From Janthinobacterium sp. PAMC25594 (GTDB lineage: Bacteria > Pseudomonadota > Gammaproteobacteria > Burkholderiales > Burkholderiaceae_D): a stretch of DNA of 64,000 nt. The stretch is taken from positions 1,860,001-1,924,000 of the forward strand of contig NZ_CP080377.1 in assembly GCF_019443505.1 (NCBI RefSeq). The letters are read 5' to 3'. Under the pieces are notes generated by a model. That model saw only the letters and a program-made list of their open reading frames with translations. It was not told where the DNA came from and ran no database searches. A program made the position numbers and the translations under genes. Positions 21,626 to 29,626 of the stretch are shown here, one piece after another. The first letter of the stretch is position 1. Each line of letters begins with the position of its first letter.

Positions 21626-22054
21626 ATGAGCAAGAGCAAGTCCATCGGCACCACGCCTGACGCGATCGCCGCCGCCGAACAGGCACTGGGGCGAACGCTG
21701 CCCCTGTCCTACGTGCAATGGTTATTGGTCAACAATGGCCGCGCGCTGGGCGCCTTGAGCGTGTTTCCCGTCTACGACGCGGACTATGCGCGCAAGACGT
21801 GGGAATCGATAGAGCGCCATTACCGCACGAGCTGGCAGGAATGGCTGGAGAATGTGGGCGCGAACGACAGCGATGCCAGCGCCCTGCTGCCCTTTGCCCA
21901 GTTCGGCACAGGCGATTACTATTGTTTTGATTATGCGCAAACGGGGCCCACCGGTGAGCCGGTGGTCGTGCTGTGGTCGCACGAAACAGGCGCCACCAGC
22001 ACGGTGGCGCCCGACTTTGCCGCCTTCCTGGTCCTGCCCGGCCGTCCGGGATGA
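21626..22054 (+). CDS. SMI1/KNR4 (SUKH) family protein, 142 aa
   Basis: The N-terminal half shows the SUKH pattern: AIAAAEQALGRTLPLSYVQWLLVNNGRA, a helix plus the LP..Y..WL..NNG motif. The C-terminal half has GTGDYYCFDYAQTGPTGEPVVVLWSHETG, the family's G.GD..CFD...G....V..W.HE. SUKH proteins often act as immunity proteins to contact-dependent or polymorphic toxins, and others have unknown housekeeping roles. No toxin gene is adjacent. It follows the exonuclease by 20 bases in the same direction, so it probably shares the proQ transcript. Confidence 0.85.
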   Translation: MSKSKSIGTTPDAIAAAEQALGRTLPLSYVQWLLVNNGRALGALSVFPVYDADYARKTWESIERHYRTSWQEWLENVGANDSDASALLPFAQFGTGDYYCFDYAQTGPTGEPVVVLWSHETGATSTVAPDFAAFLVLPGRPG

Positions 22055-22075
22055 AACCCGGCGGCCGAGGCAAGC

Positions 22076-22423
22076 TTATTTGACGAGGCGCAAGGTCAAG
22101 GGATAACGGTAAGTGATGCCATTGCTGGCCTTGACGGCGGCAATGATGGAAAACACCAGATTGCCCAGCGCCACCAGCCAGAACATAAAAATGCCGATGA
22201 TGACGAAAGTCAGGATAAAGCAGACGACGTACCAGATGATCAGGGTGATCTGGAAATTCAGCGCTTCGCGGGCGTTCTCAGCCGAAAATTTATCCGCATC
22301 ATCCTTCTTGATCAAATAAATGATCAGCGGCGCCACCCATCTGGTGAACAGGCCGCCAATATGGGACAGGATGGCGATCGTCGTATCTTGCGTACGACCC
22401 ACTTCCGGCTGCGTGTTATCCAT
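22076..22423 (-). CDS. DUF4870/Tic20-like small membrane protein, 115 aa
   Basis: The polypeptide has a short N-terminal head (DNTQPEVGRTQDTT) and hydrophobic segments at about 20-38, 57-85 and 86-103. Family features include ILSHIGGLFTRWVAPLIIYLIKKDD and FSAENAREALNFQITLIIWYVV, typical of the DUF4870 group. The function is unknown. A start at 22423 is chosen because GGGA lies about 8 bases upstream; ATGs at 22438 and 22435 are also in frame. It is convergent with the SUKH gene, with only 21 bases between stops. Confidence 0.85.
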   Translation of the reverse strand: MDNTQPEVGRTQDTTIAILSHIGGLFTRWVAPLIIYLIKKDDADKFSAENAREALNFQITLIIWYVVCFILTFVIIGIFMFWLVALGNLVFSIIAAVKASNGITYRYPLTLRLVK

Positions 22424-22512
22424 TATCATTCCCATCATTAGTTATAGATACATCAATATAACAGTAATATTTCTTTTTGAAATGAAACACTTGCTGCCGC
22501 AAGGGACTTTTT

Positions 22513-23934
22513 TCATGCGGCGCTTGCCGCCGCCAACGCCAGCCGCCCCAGCGTGGCGATGGCTTCTTCCAGCTGCGGACTCCACGGGTGGCCGTAATTG
22601 AGACGGATGCAATGGCGAAACGCGCGCGTGGCGGAAAAGATGGGACCGGGCGCGATGCTGATGCCGGCCGCCAGCGCGCTGCGGTGCAAGGCCAGCGCAT
22701 CGATGCCCACCGGCATTTCCACCCAGACGAAATAGCCGCCCTGCGGCCGCGTGACCCGCGTGCCGGGCGGAAAATGCACGGCGATGGCTTGCAGCATGGT
22801 GTTTTGCTGCGCCGCCAGGGTCAGCCGCAACTGGCGCAAATGGCGGTCGTAGCCGCCGTGCGCCAGGTAATCGGCCAGCGCCATCTGCAGCGGTATCGGC
22901 GCCGACAGGCTCGTCGTCAGCTTCAGGCGCTCGACCTGGCGCGCATGGCGGCCCGCCACGGCCCAGCCCAGGCGGAAACCGGGTGCCAGGGTCTTCGAAA
23001 ACGAGCTGCAATGCATGACCATGCCCGCGCTGTCATGGCTTTTCGTCAAGCCGGGGCGCTGCTTGCCGAAATACAGCTCGCCATACACGTCATCTTCGAT
23101 CAGCGGCACGCCATGGCGCGCCAGCAGTTCCACCAGTGCGCGTTTCTTTTCCGGCGGCATCAGGCTGCCCAGCGGGTTCTGGAAACTCGTCATCAGCCAG
23201 CACGCCTTGGGCTGGTGGCGTTGCAGCAACTCTTCCAGCGCCGCCAGGTCGACGCCGTCGCGCGGGCTGGTGGCAATTTCCACCGCCTTGAGTTCCAGCC
23301 GCTCCAGCGCCTGCAAACAGGCATAGAAGCTGGGCGACTCGATCAGCACCGTGTCTCCGGGCCGCGTGACGGCTTGCAGGCACAGGTTCAGCGCTTCCAG
23401 CGCGCCATTCGTGATGACAATGTCGTCGCTGGACACGAGCACGCCGTCGAGCTGGTAGCGCAGCGCGATCTGGCGGCGCAATTCCGCATTGCCCAGGGAT
23501 AAATCCGTGACCGTGCTCCACGGATCGAGGCGGCGCATGCTGGCCGACACGGCCCGCGCCAGCCGTTCCATCGGGAACAGATGCGGACTGGGAAACGCCG
23601 AGCCGAACGGCACGATATCGCGCGCGCCGACGGCGCCCAGCACCTCGAACACGAGGTCGCTGACATCGACGGTGGTGCTGGCGTCGAGCGGGCGCGAACT
23701 GTCCGGCTCAGGCGCCAATGCAGCGCGCTGCGGCGCCACGTAATAGCCGGAGCGGGGACGCGAGACGATCATGCCGCGCGCTTCGAGCAAATAATAGGCC
23801 TGGAACACCGTCGACGGGCTCACGCCGCGCCGCGCATGCTGCTGGCGCACGGAAGGCAACTTGTCACCAGGCAGCAACAGCTGCGTGCTGATCATGGCGG
23901 CGACTTCTTCCGCCAATTCCTCATATCGTTTCAA
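22513..23934 (-). CDS. MocR-type regulator: GntR HTH fused to a PLP aminotransferase-like domain, 473 aa
   Basis: Residues 1-70 form a GntR winged helix (YEELAEEVAAMISTQLLLPGDKLPSVRQ, then SPSTVFQAYYLLEARGMI). A linker leads to a fold-type I aminotransferase domain from about 110 to the end, with NGALEALNLCLQAVTRPGDTVLIESPSFYA, the EDDVYGELYF segment, and the PLP lysine in CSSFSKTLAPGFRLGW. MocR proteins use PLP as an effector and often control vitamin B6, GABA or amino acid genes. It is divergent from the cytochrome pair, with about 140 bases between, so it may regulate them; the ligand is unknown. Confidence 0.93.
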   Translation of the reverse strand: MKRYEELAEEVAAMISTQLLLPGDKLPSVRQQHARRGVSPSTVFQAYYLLEARGMIVSRPRSGYYVAPQRAALAPEPDSSRPLDASTTVDVSDLVFEVLGAVGARDIVPFGSAFPSPHLFPMERLARAVSASMRRLDPWSTVTDLSLGNAELRRQIALRYQLDGVLVSSDDIVITNGALEALNLCLQAVTRPGDTVLIESPSFYACLQALERLELKAVEIATSPRDGVDLAALEELLQRHQPKACWLMTSFQNPLGSLMPPEKKRALVELLARHGVPLIEDDVYGELYFGKQRPGLTKSHDSAGMVMHCSSFSKTLAPGFRLGWAVAGRHARQVERLKLTTSLSAPIPLQMALADYLAHGGYDRHLRQLRLTLAAQQNTMLQAIAVHFPPGTRVTRPQGGYFVWVEMPVGIDALALHRSALAAGISIAPGPIFSATRAFRHCIRLNYGHPWSPQLEEAIATLGRLALAAASAA

Positions 23935-24075
23935 CCTTGCTCCTCAAACTGATCCGTATTTTTATTACACAACTGATCCTGTCACAGTGACAGCGCCCGT
24001 TATATGCTAGGGTAACAACATCCGGGCAGCAACACCGGCACGCCATATCGACCGATGAGACAGGTGATTTTTCCC

Positions 24076-24816
24076 ATGCAACTCTCCATGCTACCGCATT
24101 CCCCCCTCGTGCTGGTGCTGGCCCTGGCTTGCGCCTTGCCCGGCATGGCGCTGGCCGCACCGGCCAGCGTGCCGGCCGGCCACGACAGCCTGGAACAGCG
24201 CATCAAGGCGTGCACGGCCTGCCATGCGCCGAAGGAACGCCACGACGCCTTCTTTCCCCGCATCGCCGGCAAGCCGGCCGGCTACCTGTACAACCAGCTG
24301 CTCAATTTCCGCGAGGGAAGGCGCCAGTATCCGATGATGAACTACATGGTCGAGCACTTGCCGGACGATTACCTGCGCGAAATCGCCGAGTATTTTGCGG
24401 CGCAACACCCTGCCCCGCCGCCGGGCCAGCCCAGCAACGCCGGCACGACAGCCCTGGCGCGCGGCAAACAGCTGGTGCTGCACGGCGACAGCGGGAAAAA
24501 GATTCCCGCCTGCATCGCCTGCCATGGCGAGAAGCTGGCCGGCGTGGCGCCCGCCATCCCCGGCTTGCTGGGCTTGCCACGCGACTACATCAACGCCCAG
24601 CTGGGCGCCTGGAAGAACGGCATCCGCCGCGCCCATGCGCCCGACTGCATGGCGCAAGTGGCGCAGCGCCTGTCGGATGCGGACGTGGGCGCCGTCTCGG
24701 CCTGGCTGGGCACGCAAGTGGCCAGCGCCGACGCGCGCCCCGCCAGCGGCATCACCCTGCCCCTGCCGCTGCACTGCGGCGGCGTGCCGGGTTCTGCCGC
24801 GCAGGTGGCGCCATGA
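24076..24816 (+). CDS. Periplasmic di-heme cytochrome c, 246 aa
   Basis: A signal peptide (residues ~1-30, ending GMALAA) is followed by two class I cytochrome c domains with heme sites CTACH (near residue 47) and CIACH (near 147). Each is followed by family-type GKPAGYLYNQL and ALLGLPRDYINAQL segments, as in cytochrome c4-like proteins. It would carry electrons in the periplasm. The start at ATG 24076 gives a normal signal peptide; an upstream in-frame ATG at 24055 is less likely. The stop overlaps the tri-heme cytochrome start (ATGA), so the two are translated together. Confidence 0.9.
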   Translation: MQLSMLPHSPLVLVLALACALPGMALAAPASVPAGHDSLEQRIKACTACHAPKERHDAFFPRIAGKPAGYLYNQLLNFREGRRQYPMMNYMVEHLPDDYLREIAEYFAAQHPAPPPGQPSNAGTTALARGKQLVLHGDSGKKIPACIACHGEKLAGVAPAIPGLLGLPRDYINAQLGAWKNGIRRAHAPDCMAQVAQRLSDADVGAVSAWLGTQVASADARPASGITLPLPLHCGGVPGSAAQVAP

Positions 24817-26087
24817 AGAAATGGATGATCGCGGCCGGCCTGGTGCTGATCGCCGGCGGGAGCGCCAAGTTCCTGCTGTACCCGGACGACGACATCGGCC
24901 CGCCCGCCGTTGCCAGCACCCTGAGCCAGCAACAGCTGGTCGCGCGCGGCGCCTACCTGGCCAAGGCCGGCGATTGCATGGCCTGCCACACGACGCGCGG
25001 CGGCGTGCCCTACGCGGGCGGACGGGCCTTGCAGACGCCGTTCGGCAAGGTGCTCTCGCCCAACCTCACGGCCGACAGGGAAACGGGCATCGGCAGCTGG
25101 ACGGCAGACGATTTCTGGCGCGCCATCCACAACGGCAAGTCGAAAGATGGCCGGCTGCTATATCCGGCCTTTCCGTACACCAGCTACACCAAGGTGCAGC
25201 GCGAGGACAGCGACGCTCTGTACGCGTATTTCCAGAGCGTGCCGCCGCACCGGCAAGCGAACGCGCCGCACGCGCTGCGCTTCCCCTACAACCAGCAGAT
25301 CGCGCTGGCCGCCTGGCGCGCGCTGTATTTCAAGCCGGGCGTGTACCAGCCGCTCACCAGTAAAAGCATGGAGTGGAACCGCGGCGCCTACCTGGTGCAG
25401 GGCCTGGGCCACTGCAGCGCCTGCCATAGCAGCCGCACCACCCTGGGCGGCAGCGACGACGGCCTGTCCGGCGGCCTGATCCCCGTGCTGGGCTGGTATG
25501 CGCCCTCGCTGACGTCGGACGCGGAAGCGGGCCTGGGCGACTGGGACACGGCGCATATCGTGGAATTGCTGCAAACGGGCGTCTCGCCGCGCGCCACCGT
25601 CTTCGGTCCCATGGCCGAGGTGGTGCGACAAAGCTTGCAGCACATGGGCACCACCGACGTGCAGGCGATGGCCGTGTACCTGAAAAGCCTGCCCGCCCCC
25701 GCGCAGCCGTCGAAAAAGGCGCCGCGCGACACGTCGGAGCAAGCCCGGCAGCAACTGGCGCTGGGCGCGAAACTGTATGAGGCGCAATGCGCGAGCTGCC
25801 ACCAGGCCGACGGCAAGGGCGTGCCGCCCGGCTACCCGCCGCTGGCCGGCAACCGCGCGCTGACGACGGACTCGGCCGTGAACGCCATCCGCCTCGTGCT
25901 CAACGGCGGCTTTGCGCCCGGCACCAGCGGCAACCCGCGCCCCTACGGCATGCCGCCGTTCGGCCCCGTCATGGATGATGCGGAAGTGGCGGCCGTGGTG
26001 ACGTATCTGCGCGCGTCGTGGGGCAATGATGCGCCGGCGGTGTCGGCGCTGGAAGTAAACAAGTACCGCAGCGTGCCGCTGGAGTAG
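24813..26087 (+). CDS. Tri-heme cytochrome c, dehydrogenase cytochrome-subunit type, 424 aa
   Basis: An N-terminal hydrophobic helix (residues ~5-17) anchors or exports the protein. Three heme c sites follow: CMACH (near 50), CSACH (near 200) and CASCH (near 325). The spacing and the blocks FGKVLSPNLTADRETGIGSW, HNGKSKDGRLLYPAFPYTSYTKV and EWNRGAYLVQGLGHCSACH match the cytochrome subunit of membrane alcohol, gluconate or aldehyde dehydrogenases. The subunit accepts electrons from a flavin or molybdenum dehydrogenase and passes them to quinone or oxidase. No dehydrogenase lies next to it here. The nearest candidate partner in the window is the GMC oxidoreductase at 41.5-43.1 kb, which is only a guess. 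Confidence 0.92.
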   Translation: MKKWMIAAGLVLIAGGSAKFLLYPDDDIGPPAVASTLSQQQLVARGAYLAKAGDCMACHTTRGGVPYAGGRALQTPFGKVLSPNLTADRETGIGSWTADDFWRAIHNGKSKDGRLLYPAFPYTSYTKVQREDSDALYAYFQSVPPHRQANAPHALRFPYNQQIALAAWRALYFKPGVYQPLTSKSMEWNRGAYLVQGLGHCSACHSSRTTLGGSDDGLSGGLIPVLGWYAPSLTSDAEAGLGDWDTAHIVELLQTGVSPRATVFGPMAEVVRQSLQHMGTTDVQAMAVYLKSLPAPAQPSKKAPRDTSEQARQQLALGAKLYEAQCASCHQADGKGVPPGYPPLAGNRALTTDSAVNAIRLVLNGGFAPGTSGNPRPYGMPPFGPVMDDAEVAAVVTYLRASWGNDAPAVSALEVNKYRSVPLE

Positions 26088-26095
26088 CAGACATG

Positions 26096-26121
26096 AAAAA
26101 GCCGGCTCGCGCCGGCTTTTT
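26096..26121. terminator. Bidirectional terminator after the cytochrome pair
   Basis: GCCGGC (26101-26106) and GCCGGC (26111-26116) form a stem around TCGC, flanked by five A and five T. It serves the cytochromes and the convergent RlmI-like gene. Confidence 0.88.
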
Positions 26122-26140
26122 ACTTGTCAGGCAACCGCTC

Positions 26141-26776
26141 TCAGCGGAACTTGCTCTTGTGCCCCGTTTTCAAGTCCAGCGCATAGCGCACGCCGTTGTC
26201 CGTCAGCATGACTTCATCGGGCGGCTCCTCGCCGGCCAGGGCGCCGTCGATCAGGGGCAAGCCTTCGCCCTTGCGCATCAGGTCATCGCAGCGCTCATAC
26301 ACGTTCGCACAGCCCGTGGAAGCCATCAGCGATTGCACGATGGCCACTTTCCACGCGTCGACGCCGCCGGCGTTGAATTCGCAGATCAGATAGCCTTGCA
26401 CGCCGCCAAACAGCTGTACCACCAGGCCCGGCAAGCCCTCGTCTTCGCCCTTGATCAGGGTCAACAGCTGGTTCTCGCCCGCCTTCTTGATAGCCGGCAG
26501 CTTTTTCTCGATGGCGGCCTTGACGCGGCGCTTGATCAGCGCGTGGTCGACCGGTTCGTCTTCCTTGAAGCTCCAGATGCGCGCGCGGATCTGCGACTTC
26601 GAATTGTAGGCGGCGCGGGCGATGAATTGCTTCGACGAGCTTTGCACGATGGCCGTCGAGCCGGGCTTCATTTTTTCCTGCGGCTTGCCTTCGACTTTTT
26701 CAATCGCGGACGCGTAAATCCACGATTGGCCCAGCAAGCTCTTTTCCTTGCCCTGTTTGATGGTGATGATCAGCAT
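26141..26776 (-). CDS. RlmI-like protein lacking its methyltransferase domain, 211 aa
   Basis: The protein matches the first half of RlmI-type 23S rRNA cytosine methyltransferases. It has a PUA domain at residues ~1-80 (GKEKSLLGQSWIYASAIEKVEG, then SKSQIRARIWSF) and a small central domain (LIKGEDEGLPGLVVQLFGG, NVYERCDDLMRKGEGL). It then ends at DLKTGHKSKFR, exactly where full-length members continue into the SAM-binding Rossmann domain (GHKTGFFLDQR in relatives). Only 53 bases and a terminator separate the stop from the next gene, so no catalytic remnant remains. It may be an RNA-binding PUA protein that has lost, or never had, enzyme activity. Start ATG 26776 begins at the conserved MLIITIKQGKEKSL. 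Confidence 0.75.
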   Translation of the reverse strand: MLIITIKQGKEKSLLGQSWIYASAIEKVEGKPQEKMKPGSTAIVQSSSKQFIARAAYNSKSQIRARIWSFKEDEPVDHALIKRRVKAAIEKKLPAIKKAGENQLLTLIKGEDEGLPGLVVQLFGGVQGYLICEFNAGGVDAWKVAIVQSLMASTGCANVYERCDDLMRKGEGLPLIDGALAGEEPPDEVMLTDNGVRYALDLKTGHKSKFR

Positions 26777-26964
26777 GTAATTCCAGTAGTGTGAGCGGCG
26801 CGTACCGCTCGTCGTATGTCCAATACCGGCATGATACCTCATGCCATCCTGTCGCATCCTCCTGCATTCCATGCCGCTGCCGGCGCAGTCTGTCGCAGCG
26901 CGGTTCGCAGGCGCCACCGGCTGGCATACCATGCCTGCAGTCCAATTCAAAACAGGGAGCAAGA

Positions 26965-27759
26965 ATGACACAGCCACTTTTCCACCCGCGCCACCGCCGC
27001 CACGCTGGTGCCGCCACCGCCCTGCTGCTGGCCGTCTGCGCCCTGGCCATCCCGGCCGCACCGGCGCTGGCGTCGCCGCTCGACTGGATCTCTGGCAACA
27101 GCATCCAGGGCAGCGGCAAGCTGCAAAAGCAGACGCGCGAAGTGGGCAGTTTCCATGCCGTGGCGCTGAACGTGCCGGGCACGGTCGAATTGCGCATTGG
27201 CAACACGGACAGCATCACCATCGAGGCCGACGACAATATCCTGCCGCTGATCGAGACGGTGGTGGAAAACGGCACCTTGCGCATTCGCCCCGCCAGGCGC
27301 AATACGTTTTTCCGCCAGAGCAACCTGACCATCGTCATCCAGGCGCGCCAGGTGGAACGCATCAGCGTGGGCGGCTCGGGCAGCATCACGGCGACGGGCT
27401 TGCGCGCCGAGAAGCTGCGCTTCGACGTGGGCGGTTCCGGCTCCATCGATGCGCGCGACCTCGACAGCCGCATGACCTCCATTTCCATCGGCGGCAGCGG
27501 CAACTTCAAGGCCAGCGGCAAGACGGAACAGCTGACGGCCTCGGTCGGCGGCTCGGGTAATATCCAGGCGGGCCGCCTGGCCGCGCGCGAGGTGCAGGTG
27601 AGCATCGGCGGCTCGGGCGAGGCGCAAGTATGGGCCAAGGATGACCTGAGCATCAGCATCGGCGGCTCGGGCGAAGTGAGCTACTACGGCGATCCGCGCA
27701 TCAGCCGCAGCATGCAGCGCTCAAGCAGCATCAAGCGCCTGGGTGCCGCGCCGAATTAG
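26965..27759 (+). CDS. DUF2807 (GIN domain) secreted beta-helix protein, 264 aa
   Basis: A signal peptide with a long basic start (residues ~1-37, ending ALA) leads into a DUF2807 domain (FHAVALNVPGTVELRIGN, then SITIEADDNILPLIETVVENGTLRI). The rest is seven or so GGSG-containing rungs at about 20-residue spacing (ISVGGSGSITATG, FDVGGSGSIDA, ISIGGSGNFKA, and so on), which would stack as a right-handed beta-helix. The protein is probably periplasmic or surface-exposed; its function is unknown. The start at 26965 follows AGGGAGC. Its stop overlaps the convergent DHDPS-like gene by 4 bases. Confidence 0.85.
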   Translation: MTQPLFHPRHRRHAGAATALLLAVCALAIPAAPALASPLDWISGNSIQGSGKLQKQTREVGSFHAVALNVPGTVELRIGNTDSITIEADDNILPLIETVVENGTLRIRPARRNTFFRQSNLTIVIQARQVERISVGGSGSITATGLRAEKLRFDVGGSGSIDARDLDSRMTSISIGGSGNFKASGKTEQLTASVGGSGNIQAGRLAAREVQVSIGGSGEAQVWAKDDLSISIGGSGEVSYYGDPRISRSMQRSSSIKRLGAAPN

Positions 27760-28643
27760 GCCGTCAGGCTGGCCAGCACGGCGGCCAGCTCGCGCGTGGC
27801 CGCCTCGCCCAGCGGCTGCAGCGGCGCTCGCGGCGTACCCACATCAAAGCCCCGCAGCGCCAGGCCCGCCTTGACGGTGGGCGGCAAGCCCCCTTTCATC
27901 AGGCATTGCAGCAATGGCAATTGCTGGAAGAACAGTTCGCGCGCGCGCGGCAAGTCGCCCGCCTGCACGGCCGCATACAGGGCCAGCGGCAAGCCCGCAT
28001 GCAGGTTCGGCGCGGCCGTGCACCAGCCGCGGGCGCCGGCCGCCAGCGCGGCGAAGGCCAGGGTGTTGCTGCCGTTGTAGAACGGCAACTCGCCCCCGCT
28101 CAGCTGCGCCAGCCGGTGCATGCGCTGAACGTCGCCCGTGCTTTCCTTGACCATCGTCACATTCGGCACCTCGCGCCAGATGCGCACGATCAACTCGGGC
28201 GACATGTCGATACCGCTGGTGGCCGGATTGTTGTACAGCATGATCGGAATACCCACGGCAGCGCCGATGCGCGCCACGTGGCGCACGATTTCTTCCTCGC
28301 TCAATTTCCAGTACGACACCGGCAAGACCATCACGGCGTCGGCGCCCTGCTTTTCCGCAAAGCGGGCGCGGCGCATGGCGCCCGCCGTGGTCAGGTCGGA
28401 AATGCCCACCACCGTGGGCACGCGCCTGGCGACGGCGGCCAGCGAGGTGGCGGCGACGGCATCCCATTCCCCATCCTGCAGGTAGGCGCTCTCGCCCGTG
28501 CTGCCCAGCGGGGCGATGCTGTGCACGCCGTCGGCGATCAGGCGCTCGATCAGTTGCTGCAGGCGCGGCAAGTCGACGTCGCCGCCGTCGGCCATGAACG
28601 GGGTGACAGGGTAGGCAATGATGCCTTGAAATAAGGTTTGCAT
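27756..28643 (-). CDS. Dihydrodipicolinate synthase-family lyase/aldolase, 295 aa
   Basis: This is a DapA-superfamily TIM-barrel enzyme that forms a Schiff base with a pyruvate-like substrate. Family motifs include YPVTPFMADGGDVDLPRL, PLGSTGESAYL, the catalytic Tyr137 in LYNNPATSG, and Schiff-base Lys166 in VTMVKESTGD. The true lysine-pathway DapA is normally elsewhere; paralogues like this usually split sugar acids, hydroxyproline derivatives or sialic acid. It follows the class II aldolase gene by 26 bases, so a small catabolic operon is likely. The ATG at 28643 has a strong GGAGGA ribosome site; the longer upstream frame is not coding. Confidence 0.9.
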   Translation of the reverse strand: MQTLFQGIIAYPVTPFMADGGDVDLPRLQQLIERLIADGVHSIAPLGSTGESAYLQDGEWDAVAATSLAAVARRVPTVVGISDLTTAGAMRRARFAEKQGADAVMVLPVSYWKLSEEEIVRHVARIGAAVGIPIMLYNNPATSGIDMSPELIVRIWREVPNVTMVKESTGDVQRMHRLAQLSGGELPFYNGSNTLAFAALAAGARGWCTAAPNLHAGLPLALYAAVQAGDLPRARELFFQQLPLLQCLMKGGLPPTVKAGLALRGFDVGTPRAPLQPLGEAATRELAAVLASLTA

Positions 28644-28669
28644 GATGTGGTGTCCTCCAGTGTATGTCG

Positions 28670-29485
28670 TTAAGCCAGGCAATCGGCATGCTGGCGCAGG
28701 GCGCGCCGCGCGTAATAGGCGAAGGTCACGCTGTCGCGCCGCGCCGTAGAAATCCAGTCGTGCGCCTCGCGCGCCAGGGCCGGCGGCAGCGGCAGGATGG
28801 TGCCGGCGGCCATGGCCAGCAATTGCAGGCGGGCTGCCCGTTCCATCAGCAAGGCCAGCATGCACGCCTCTTCCACCGTGCGGCCCACCACCAGCTGGCC
28901 GTGATGGGCCAGCAGGATGGCGCGCTTGTCGCCCAGGGCGCTGGCGATGATCTCGCCCTCTTCATTGCCTACCGGCACGCCCGGCCACGAGGGCAGGAAG
29001 GCGCAATCGTCGAACAGGGGGCAGGTATCCATGTGTGACACGATCAGCGGCTGCTCCAGCATCGACAGCGCCGCCACATGCGTGGGATGCGTGTGGATGA
29101 TGCAGGCCACGTCCGGGCGCTGGCGGTAGATCCAGCTGTGGAAACGGTTGGCCGGGTTGGGAATGCCCTCGCCGTGCACCACGCGCAGGTCGTGGTCGAC
29201 CTCGATCAGGTTGCTGGCCGTGATTTCATCGAAGCCCAGGCCCAGCTGTTGCGTGTAAAACGTGCCGTCCTGGCCACCACGGCAGCTGATCTGCCCTGCC
29301 AGGCCGGAATCATGCCCGCCATCGAACAGGATGCGGCAGGACAGCGCCAGGGTTTGCCGCGCCGACCACGGGCTGTCCTGCGTGACGCTGGCCAGGCGCC
29401 GCTCGGCGATGGCCACCAGCGCGTCTTTCGACAAGGCCAGGCTGGCGCCCGGGGCGGCCACTTCATACGGAGTATTTTGCTGCAT
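28670..29485 (-). CDS. Class II aldolase/adducin-domain protein, 271 aa
   Basis: A class II aldolase domain spans most of the protein. The zinc ligands are visible as CIIHTHPTHVAAL and LLAHHGQLVVGRTVEEA, and the N-terminal block ILFDGGHDSGLAGQIS is typical. Relatives are fuculose- or ribulose-phosphate aldolases/epimerases and decarboxylase-like proteins of oxo-sugar acid catabolism. The actual substrate cannot be told. ATG 29485 is preferred because GAAGGAAAG stands just before it; ATG 29503 is possible. It is first in a two-gene operon with the DHDPS-like gene and divergent from an XRE-cupin regulator. Confidence 0.88.
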   Translation of the reverse strand: MQQNTPYEVAAPGASLALSKDALVAIAERRLASVTQDSPWSARQTLALSCRILFDGGHDSGLAGQISCRGGQDGTFYTQQLGLGFDEITASNLIEVDHDLRVVHGEGIPNPANRFHSWIYRQRPDVACIIHTHPTHVAALSMLEQPLIVSHMDTCPLFDDCAFLPSWPGVPVGNEEGEIIASALGDKRAILLAHHGQLVVGRTVEEACMLALLMERAARLQLLAMAAGTILPLPPALAREAHDWISTARRDSVTFAYYARRALRQHADCLA

Positions 29486-29574
29486 CGTCTTTCCTTCACT
29501 CATGCTGACTACGCTTCCCGGCATGCACGGCAGTGGCCGCGCAACCCAATCCAAGGAAACTGAGTGTATTTTAG

Positions 29575-29587
29575 GACACTTTGTGTC
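29575..29587. promoter_or_regulatory. Perfect 13-bp dyad between the aldolase operon and its divergent regulator
   Basis: GACAC-TTT-GTGTC is a perfect inverted repeat in the 141-base divergent region, 40 bases before the regulator start and 90 bases before the aldolase. It is a likely operator for the XRE-cupin protein. The binding is inferred from position and symmetry only. Confidence 0.5.
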
Positions 29588-29626
29588 ATGAGGTACAATA
29601 GTTTTTTAAAATCGACCGATGCAACC

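Noticed and set aside
24129..24812. Long N-terminal extension of the tri-heme cytochrome frame
   Set aside because: It lies over the di-heme cytochrome gene in another frame; the ATG at 24813 gives the normal membrane-helix start and overlaps the previous stop.
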